A stretch of 11,657 bases of DNA from an uncultured Porphyromonadaceae bacterium (GTDB lineage Bacteria; Bacteroidota; Bacteroidia; Bacteroidales; Muribaculaceae), in NCBI GenBank assembly GCA_900546835.1, contig UREH01000067.1, positions 1 to 11,657 of the forward strand, in the 5' to 3' direction. A program made the position numbers and the translations under genes. Positions 7,182 through 11,657 of this stretch are shown here, piece after piece (within the stretch, counting starts at the first letter, position 1; the number at the start of each line of letters is the position of its first letter). The notes under the pieces are model-generated. The model was not told where the DNA came from. It searched no databases and saw only the letters and a list, made by a program, of their open reading frames with translations.

Positions 7182-7835
7182 ATGAAAAAACTCGAACGCC
7201 TTCTTGCAGAGAAACTGTTGAAAGTGAGTGCCATAAAGCTCCAGCCAGAAAACCCCTTCACTTGGGCATCCGGCTGGAATTCTCCTATTTACACCGACAA
7301 CCGACGCACACTCTCATACCCCGAAGTGCGCTCTTTCATCAAGACCGAGCTCAGCCGCATCATCCTCGAGAACTTTGAGAAGCCCGACGTTATAGCTGGT
7401 GTCGCCACAGGTGCAATCGCACAGGGCGCTCTGGTAGCCGATAATCTCGGCCTCCCTTATATATACGTACGCTCCACACCCAAAGACCATGGTCTGGAGA
7501 ATCTAATCGAAGGTTCGCTGCAGCACGGCCAGAAGGTGCTCATCATCGAGGACCTTGTATCCACCGGAATGAGCAGTCTGAAGGCTGCCGACGCCATCAA
7601 GATGGCCGGTGGCGAGGTTGTCGGCATGGTGGCCATGTTTACCTACGGCTTCCCCATCGCCGAAAAGCGCTTCCGCGAGGCCGGAATCAAGCTCGTGACA
7701 CTCAGCAACTACGACGCTCTGCTTGAAGTGGCCCTTTCCACGGGTTTTATCGCCGAGAGCGATATCGCCACGCTCCAGCAGTGGCGCAAGGATCCCGCCA
7801 ACTGGGCTCCTCTCCGCGACGCCGGTATCGAGTGA
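7182..7835 (+). CDS. pyrE: Orotate phosphoribosyltransferase
   Basis: A 217-residue cytosolic enzyme that joins orotate to PRPP to give orotidine 5'-monophosphate, the fifth step of de novo pyrimidine synthesis. The PRPP-binding motif VLIIEDLVSTGMSS is at 119-132, with the acidic pair E123-D124. The catalytic loop VRSTPKDHG at 96-104 supplies R97, K101 and H103, which is characteristic of OPRTase rather than other type I phosphoribosyltransferases. The orotate-side stretch FTWASGWNSPIYTDNR (26-41) also fits. The length matches the family. The ATG at 7182 follows an A-rich stretch without a clear Shine-Dalgarno sequence, as is usual in Bacteroidetes. It is followed after 50 nt by an SRPBCC-fold gene on the same strand, a pairing I know from other Bacteroidales. 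Confidence 0.97.
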   Translation: MKKLERLLAEKLLKVSAIKLQPENPFTWASGWNSPIYTDNRRTLSYPEVRSFIKTELSRIILENFEKPDVIAGVATGAIAQGALVADNLGLPYIYVRSTPKDHGLENLIEGSLQHGQKVLIIEDLVSTGMSSLKAADAIKMAGGEVVGMVAMFTYGFPIAEKRFREAGIKLVTLSNYDALLEVALSTGFIAESDIATLQQWRKDPANWAPLRDAGIE

Positions 7836-7885
7836 TGCTCACTCTGCCAGCTCCTTGCTTTCAATAAACCGTAAATCACCGACAA

Positions 7886-8305
7886 ATGGCAACATATAAA
7901 AGCCCGCTGACTACCGTGGGCAAAAGCGCCGACACGCTTTTCGAACGGTTCAGCAATCTCAATAATCTTCAGGGGGTGCTCGATTCTCTCCCTGTCGAAC
8001 AGCGCGCTCAGGTTGGCGACGTGCAGTTTACCGACGATTCTCTTAAAATCACGACTCCTCAGGTCGGCGACATCGAGTTTAGCGTGGTTGAGCGCGTTCG
8101 TCCCAGCAAAATCGTGTTCGGTACCAAGTCCTCTCCTGTTCCCCTCACCATGGAGATGCACATCAATCCTCTTACACCCGATTCATCGTCGGTGCAGACC
8201 CAGATCGATGTGGAGATTCCCGCCATGCTCCGTCCGCTCATCGGGCCGCAGCTCCAGAAGGCGGCCGACAAGTTCGGCGAACTTATCGCAGGTCTGAGCC
8301 ACTGA
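7886..8305 (+). CDS. SRPBCC-fold (START/polyketide cyclase-like) small protein
   Basis: A 139-residue protein without signal peptide or membrane segment, so probably cytosolic. It starts MATYKSPLTTVGKSADTLFE. The alternation of short strands (SLKITTPQVGDIEFSVVERV, then SKIVFGTKS and SSVQTQIDVEI) and a long C-terminal helix (about 115-137, ending in QKAADKFGELIAG) fits the helix-grip fold of SRPBCC proteins, which hold a hydrophobic ligand in a cavity. No catalytic residues are known for this branch and I cannot name a ligand. It lies 50 nt after pyrE on the same strand and is probably co-transcribed with it. That position is conserved in Bacteroidales as I recall, but a functional link to pyrimidine synthesis is not shown. 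The fold is moderately sure; the function is unknown. Confidence 0.75.
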   Translation: MATYKSPLTTVGKSADTLFERFSNLNNLQGVLDSLPVEQRAQVGDVQFTDDSLKITTPQVGDIEFSVVERVRPSKIVFGTKSSPVPLTMEMHINPLTPDSSSVQTQIDVEIPAMLRPLIGPQLQKAADKFGELIAGLSH

Positions 8306-8346
8306 CCGGCCAACTTAAGTCATACCCCATACGTTATTCCATACAA

Positions 8347-8383
8347 GGCGCGACGCAAAGGTCTCATCCCCGTGCGCCGCGCC
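8347..8383 (+). terminator. Possible terminator hairpin after the pyrE-SRPBCC pair
   Basis: GGCGCGACGC (8347-8356) can pair with GCGCCGCGCC (8374-8383) with one mismatch and a 17-nt loop. A second small inverted repeat, CAGTTA/TAACTG (8385-8390 with 8396-8401, loop TTAAG), follows at once. It begins about 40 nt after the SRPBCC stop. There is no T-run directly behind it, so termination is plausible but unproven. The rest of the 8306-8586 gap is described under the repeats at 8453-8493 and the promoter candidate at 8558-8565. Confidence 0.35.
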
Positions 8384-8452
8384 TCAGTTATTAAGTAACT
8401 GGTCGAAATTGTTTTGATATTTCCGGGAAGAGAATTTTCAGGAGATTTTTCT

Positions 8453-8493
8453 TGATGAAGAAATTGTGTAGACGTCTATACGACTGATGAAGA
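8453..8493. repeat. Direct repeats flanking a 10-bp palindrome, upstream of the lipoprotein gene
   Basis: Two identical 9-mers TGATGAAGA lie at 8453-8461 and 8485-8493, 32 nt apart start to start (about three DNA turns). The perfect palindrome TAGACGTCTA (8469-8478) sits almost exactly midway between them. The arrangement is about 100-130 nt before the lipoprotein start. It could be a regulator-binding site, but it may be chance. Confidence 0.4.
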
Positions 8494-8557
8494 GAGGAAA
8501 AGATGCGAAAATTTTACCGCGGGAATGTTGAAATAATCAGATCAGGCAAGCATAAAA

Positions 8558-8565
8558 TAATCTTG
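8558..8565 (+). promoter_or_regulatory. Weak -7-like box before the lipoprotein gene
   Basis: TAATCTTG matches the TAnnTTTG consensus at all defined positions but one, and ends 21 nt before the chosen ATG at 8587. No TTTG lies at a suitable distance upstream. If it is used, it rules out the longer reading frame that would begin at 8503. Confidence 0.25.
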
Positions 8566-8586
8566 AACAGTTGCTTATATTTCATT

Positions 8587-9108
8587 ATGGTATCGTTATT
8601 TCGCAATTTGGTCAGAAATTTCGTCGTGGCCGCTGTCTGTATTGCTGCCGGGGCCATGACAGGCGGCTGTAAGCACGTGAGCGACGACCTGCCCCCCGCC
8701 GGCGTATGGATTGTGTTCCCCTTTGAACACGACTGGCGCACATGGGGCGTCACCGCGCCGCTCCAGCACCGGGAGTTTATTCTCTCTGAGCGGCTGCCCC
8801 AGGGATTCAACTATTCGGCTGCTTCGCAGACGGGCTACGGCGGCGTGCTTCTCGTCGGCGACATCAACGGCGCCCCGGCTGCCTACGATATGTCGTGCCC
8901 CGTCGAGCGCAAGCCCGATATACGCATCGCCTACGATGAAGACCGTAACGACGCCTTCTGCGCCCATTGTGGCAGCCGCTACTCCGTAATCAACAACTAC
9001 GGGCAGCCCACAGCTGGCCCTGCGGCCGAGCGCGACGACTACCGGGTGCTCCGCACCTACAATATCGCCACCGGCCCCAACGGCGAATACCGCGTAATCC
9101 GTCCCTGA
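8587..9108 (+). CDS. Lipoprotein with a degenerate Rieske-like three-cysteine domain
   Basis: A 173-residue predicted lipoprotein. The chosen ATG at 8587 gives a basic N-terminus, a hydrophobic core (about 11-24) and a lipobox-like TGGC ending at C28. The in-frame ATG at 8503 would add 28 residues of AT-rich, non-coding-looking sequence before the signal peptide. After C28 the sequence KHVSDD is acidic, which may favour surface export in Bacteroidetes (inference). The folded part has CPVE at 104-107 and CAHCGSRYSV at 125-134, followed by GQPTAGPA. That layout and the glycine/proline stretch resemble a Rieske domain. A true [2Fe-2S] Rieske site needs C-x-H and C-x2-H, whereas here the first His is replaced and the second position is Cys. 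It may bind a different metal or none. Similar lipoproteins occur in other Bacteroidales as I recall. The neighbours do not explain its role. Confidence 0.72.
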   Translation: MVSLFRNLVRNFVVAAVCIAAGAMTGGCKHVSDDLPPAGVWIVFPFEHDWRTWGVTAPLQHREFILSERLPQGFNYSAASQTGYGGVLLVGDINGAPAAYDMSCPVERKPDIRIAYDEDRNDAFCAHCGSRYSVINNYGQPTAGPAAERDDYRVLRTYNIATGPNGEYRVIRP

Positions 9109-9150
9109 GAGTTGCCCCGGGTTTATAAATAGATTACCGCAAAAATATAT

Positions 9151-9171
9151 GGACACACGCCCCGTGTGTCC
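9151..9171 (+). terminator. Perfect 9-bp hairpin between the lipoprotein and helicase genes
   Basis: GGACACACG (9151-9159) and CGTGTGTCC (9163-9171) form a perfect stem with loop CCC. It begins 43 nt after the lipoprotein stop, so it may be its terminator, although the downstream bases GTTCCTTC are only moderately T-rich. It also ends just 14 nt before the helicase ATG, so in a transcript that continues it would sit next to the ribosome-binding region. On the opposite strand it is followed by ATATATTTTTGC, but no minus-strand gene ends here. Confidence 0.5.
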
Positions 9172-9185
9172 GTTCCTTCAAAATT

Positions 9186-10496
9186 ATGGATAAACAGACG
9201 ATTCTCGAGCGCTTCCGCGAGCGCCACAACATAGAGACCCTCAACCCGATGCAGCAGCTCATGGCTGCCACCGACGCCACGCGCCTGATTCTCCTTTCTC
9301 CTACCGGTTCGGGAAAAACGGCGGCTTTTGCCATCCGTCTGCTCCGCGCTCTCGGCCCGTCGAAGGGTATGCTCCAGGCTGTTGTAATAGCTCCCTCGCG
9401 CGAACTGGTGATTCAGATTGCCGATGTAATCCGCCCGGTGGCGGCCGGCCTTAAGACGGTGGCCTTCTATGGCGGCCACAACATGGCCGACGAGGTAAAT
9501 TCCCTGAAGGCGATGCCCGACATCATCGTGGCTACTCCGGGGCGTCTGCTCGACCATATCACGCGCGGCAACCTCGACGTGGCCGGAGTCCATGCTTTGG
9601 TGCTCGACGAGTACGACAAGAGTCTCGAACTCGGCTTCCACGACGAGATGCGACGCATCGCACGCCGTATGAAATCTCTGAAACTTATTATCCTCACTTC
9701 GGCCACCCGACTTGCCGAACTCCCCGATTTCCTCCCGATGCAGGGAGCCGAGACCGTTGACTTCACGCCATCGGCTCAGCGTAGCCGCCTTCAGACCGTC
9801 TCTGTCGAGTCGCCCGAGCGCGACAAACTGCAGACGCTCATCGACCTGCTACGCTCGCTTCCCAACGGACGCGCCATCGTGTTCGTGAACCATCGCGAGA
9901 GCGCCGAGCGTGTCTATGATTTCCTGAAAAAAGAGCGTTTTCCCGTAGGCCTGTATCATGGCGGTCTGGAGCAGCGCGACCGCCAACTTGCTCTCGACCT
10001 CTTCAACAACGGCACCAATCCTGTGCTGGTAAGCACCGACCTCGGCTCGCGCGGACTCGATATCGACGACGTCAACTACGTGATTCACTACCATATGCCG
10101 CTCTCGGCCGAGAGCTGGACGCATCGCAACGGCCGCACCGCCCGCATGGGCGCCGACGGCACGGCTTATGTCATTACGGCAGAAGGAGAAAACATCCCTG
10201 ACTACGTGGTGTGCGACCGCCCGTACGCACCTCGTGGCGAAGCCTCCGAGGGGATTCGCAGCGACGTGGCCACACTCTATTTCAACGCCGGGAAAAAGGA
10301 AAAAATTTCGAAGGGCGACATCGCCGGATTCCTTATTCAGAAAGGTGGTCTCACCAAGGATGAAGTAGGAAAAATCATGGTATGGGACCACAGTGCCATC
10401 GCCGCGGTTCCGCGCGCAAAAATCGGCAAAGTAGTCGAGGCCGTGGCGCCCCATCGCCTTAAAAACACCAAAGTGCGCATCACTCCGCTCAAATAG
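9186..10496 (+). CDS. DEAD-box RNA helicase with DbpA-like RNA-binding C-terminus
   Basis: A 436-residue ATP-dependent RNA helicase of the superfamily 2 DEAD-box type, probably acting in ribosome assembly or RNA turnover in the cytosol. All core motifs are visible in order: Q-motif region LNPMQQ (19-24), I SPTGSGKT (38-45), Ia PSRELV (70-75) and Ib TPGR (117-120). Then come II DEYD (141-144), III SAT (172-174), IV IVFVNH (231-236), V STDLGSRGLD (283-292) and VI HRNGRTARMG (313-322). The C-terminal region from about 358 (ATLYFNAGKKEKISKGDIAG, then VPRAKIGKVVEAV) matches the DbpA/CsdA RNA-binding domain, which in DbpA recognises 23S rRNA. Motif II reads DEYD instead of DEAD; the two acidic residues needed for Mg-ATP are kept. 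The start at 9186 follows A/T-rich sequence. It converges on trmD with only 6 nt between stops. The subfamily call is likely; the RNA target is inferred. Confidence 0.92.
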   Translation: MDKQTILERFRERHNIETLNPMQQLMAATDATRLILLSPTGSGKTAAFAIRLLRALGPSKGMLQAVVIAPSRELVIQIADVIRPVAAGLKTVAFYGGHNMADEVNSLKAMPDIIVATPGRLLDHITRGNLDVAGVHALVLDEYDKSLELGFHDEMRRIARRMKSLKLIILTSATRLAELPDFLPMQGAETVDFTPSAQRSRLQTVSVESPERDKLQTLIDLLRSLPNGRAIVFVNHRESAERVYDFLKKERFPVGLYHGGLEQRDRQLALDLFNNGTNPVLVSTDLGSRGLDIDDVNYVIHYHMPLSAESWTHRNGRTARMGADGTAYVITAEGENIPDYVVCDRPYAPRGEASEGIRSDVATLYFNAGKKEKISKGDIAGFLIQKGGLTKDEVGKIMVWDHSAIAAVPRAKIGKVVEAVAPHRLKNTKVRITPLK

Positions 10497-10502
10497 GCGG
10501 AC

Positions 10503-11177
10503 CTACTTCAGCAGGTCGGGGCGAAGGCGTCGGGTACGTTCCACCGACTGTTCGTGGCGCCATTCGGCGATTTTGGCTTCGTGGCCTGAGAGAAGTATGT
10601 CGGGCACGCGCCACCCTTTGTAGTCGGCCGGACGGGTGTAGTCGGGCGCCGAGAGCAGGTGGTCCTGAAAGGAGTCGGAAAGAGCGCTCTGCTCGTCGCC
10701 GATTGCCCCGGGGATAAGGCGCACCAGCGCGTCGGAGATGATTATGGCGGGAAGTTCTCCACCGGTGAGCACGTAGTCGCCAATCGAAATCTCTTTGGTA
10801 ATCAGATGCTCGCGTACTCTGTAGTCGACACCCTTATAGTGCCCGCAAAGTATTATCAGATTCTCCATCAGCGACATCCGGTTGGCCATCGGCTGGTCGA
10901 AGCGTTCGCCGTCGGGCGAGGTGAATATCACTTCGTCGTAGTCGCGTTCGGCTTTCAGCGCCGAGATGCAGCGGTCGATGGGCTCCACCTGCATCACCAT
11001 CCCTGCCTCGCCGCCGAATGGGTAATCGTCGACTTTGCGGTGCTTGTTGGTAGTGTAGTCGCGCAGGTTGTGGATGTGGAATTCCACAAGACCTTTTTTC
11101 TGAGCCCGCTGCAGTATGGAGCAGTTGAGCGGAGAATCGAACATTTCGGGCAGTACGGTAAGTATGTCGATACGCAT
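10503..11177 (-). CDS. trmD: tRNA (guanine37-N1)-methyltransferase
   Basis: A 224-residue SPOUT-class enzyme that methylates N1 of G37 next to the anticodon using S-adenosylmethionine, protecting against +1 frameshifts. It acts as a dimer with a trefoil-knot SAM site. Visible signatures are [13 protein letters not shown] (50-62), SPDG (87-90), [12 protein letters not shown] (109-120), [15 protein letters not shown] (130-144) and YTRP (180-183). R153 and D168 (in SDSF) correspond to the catalytic Arg and Asp of the family. SGHE at 197-200 takes the place of the more common SGHH/N. The ATG at 11175-11177 starts [13 protein letters not shown], the standard N-terminus. The reading frame stays open upstream to 11420, but that extension overlaps another gene in a different frame and is not TrmD-like. 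It lies 38 nt after the partial gene on the same strand and ends 6 nt from the helicase stop. Confidence 0.97.
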   Translation of the reverse strand: MRIDILTVLPEMFDSPLNCSILQRAQKKGLVEFHIHNLRDYTTNKHRKVDDYPFGGEAGMVMQVEPIDRCISALKAERDYDEVIFTSPDGERFDQPMANRMSLMENLIILCGHYKGVDYRVREHLITKEISIGDYVLTGGELPAIIISDALVRLIPGAIGDEQSALSDSFQDHLLSAPDYTRPADYKGWRVPDILLSGHEAKIAEWRHEQSVERTRRLRPDLLK

Positions 11178-11215
11178 AAGGAGAATATACAGGTTATTGT
11201 TTTTGAAGTTACAGC

Positions 11216-11657
11216 CTATACCTCGTCTTGATGGAGAAGTTGCATTGCCAGCTGATTGCGGTAGATGTTTCCTCCGACGGAGGACGGCCCTATTTCGTCG
11301 GCCTTCCATACGCCGATGTCGGCTATGAGCAGCGGAAGGTTCACACGCCGGTTCCACACCCACATCTCGCCGTCGGCCACGTGCGAACCATCGCCCCGGC
11401 AGATAAACACCGCAGCGCAATGGCGTTCGGCAGGCTTCTCCTGACGCGACGGATGAAGGTATTCGTAGATGCGCCGCTCGGTGGTCATGCCAGGCATCAT
11501 CGCCTCAAGGGCCTCGTGGGTGAGGATGTCGATGCTTTTGTGGAGGGTTGGATGCATATGCGGAAACATCTCCAGAAGGCGTTTTTCCGTGGCGAGCAGC
11601 AGCGAGTATAGCTGCCTGGCTCGCGGTGCAATCGCCGAAACGGATGCGTCGGCGTCG
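11216..11657 (-). CDS. Hypothetical protein, C-terminal part (partial)
   Basis: A minus-strand reading frame that is open to the right edge of the window, so the start is not seen; at least 146 residues are encoded. The visible part starts with a helical stretch ([15 protein letters not shown]), then [20 protein letters not shown]. It continues with a more globular region containing [16 protein letters not shown] and [20 protein letters not shown], and ends QLLHQDEV. There is no membrane segment or obvious catalytic motif, and I do not recognise the family. I prefer it to the overlapping plus-strand frame because it continues without interruption to the edge, lies on the same strand as trmD 38 nt upstream of it, and has balanced amino-acid use. 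Co-transcription with trmD is likely from the spacing. An internal Met at 11567-11569 could be a start if the gene is short. Confidence 0.6.
   Translation of the reverse strand, partial: DADASVSAIAPRARQLYSLLLATEKRLLEMFPHMHPTLHKSIDILTHEALEAMMPGMTTERRIYEYLHPSRQEKPAERHCAAVFICRGDGSHVADGEMWVWNRRVNLPLLIADIGVWKADEIGPSSVGGNIYRNQLAMQLLHQDEV

Noticed and set aside
8503..8586. Upstream ATG at 8503 as the lipoprotein start
   Set aside because: The extension is AT-rich and Lys/Ile-rich, unlike the rest of the gene, and would bury the lipoprotein signal peptide.
10500..10517. Inverted repeat GACCT/AGGTC at the helicase-trmD junction as a shared terminator
   Set aside because: The stem is only 5 bp with an 8-nt loop, lies mostly within the trmD coding end and has no T-run on either side.
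11178..11420. Open extension upstream of trmD
   Set aside because: It is Arg-rich, overlaps the better-supported partial gene in another frame, and precedes the standard TrmD N-terminus.
1..11657. Mobile elements, CRISPR, phage or defence systems
   Set aside because: No transposase, integrase, phage or defence gene, no regularly spaced repeats and no terminal inverted repeats were seen; the gene set is mainly housekeeping and metabolic.

Overview
The window looks like a chromosomal segment of a gut-type Bacteroidales bacterium, probably of the Muribaculaceae or a close relative. The evidence is the gene content (a DUF1846 protein, a pyrE-SRPBCC pair, a DbpA-like DEAD-box helicase, a lipoprotein with a degenerate Rieske box), fairly GC-rich genes separated by AT-rich leaders, little Shine-Dalgarno signal, and promoter boxes of the Bacteroidetes TAnnTTTG type. 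The family-level placement is inference. I saw no mobile element, CRISPR array, rRNA or tRNA.

Left part, minus strand (1-3841): a likely membrane-lipid operon runs right to left. It holds a GtrA-family membrane protein, a CDP-alcohol phosphatidyltransferase, an AUR1-like PAP2 phosphotransferase and an LPG-synthase-type flippase-like protein. The first two genes are 1 nt apart, and a good promoter precedes the GtrA gene. The set resembles the inositol-lipid / sphingolipid head-group clusters of Bacteroides, but no inositol-phosphate synthase or PIP phosphatase lies beside it. The flippase-like gene is broken: its last transmembrane part is in another frame and a stretch of about one helix appears to be missing. 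Beyond it lies the start of a DUF1846 gene, cut by the window edge.

Middle (4048-7181): a large secreted GH78 alpha-L-rhamnosidase on the minus strand, without SusC/SusD partners nearby. It is divergent from pyrE, with both promoters in a 197-nt AT-rich gap.

Right part, plus strand (7182-10496): pyrE (pyrimidine synthesis), a small SRPBCC-fold protein, a lipoprotein with a three-cysteine Rieske-like box, and a DbpA-like DEAD-box RNA helicase with a strong hairpin just before its start. The helicase converges tail to tail, 6 nt apart, on trmD (tRNA m1G37 methyltransferase, minus strand). An unrecognised partial gene precedes trmD at the right edge.

The most notable points are the broken flippase-like gene, the reduced inositol-lipid-like operon, two in-frame 12-bp tandem duplications, the three-cysteine Rieske-like lipoprotein, and a symmetric repeat/palindrome arrangement upstream of that lipoprotein.
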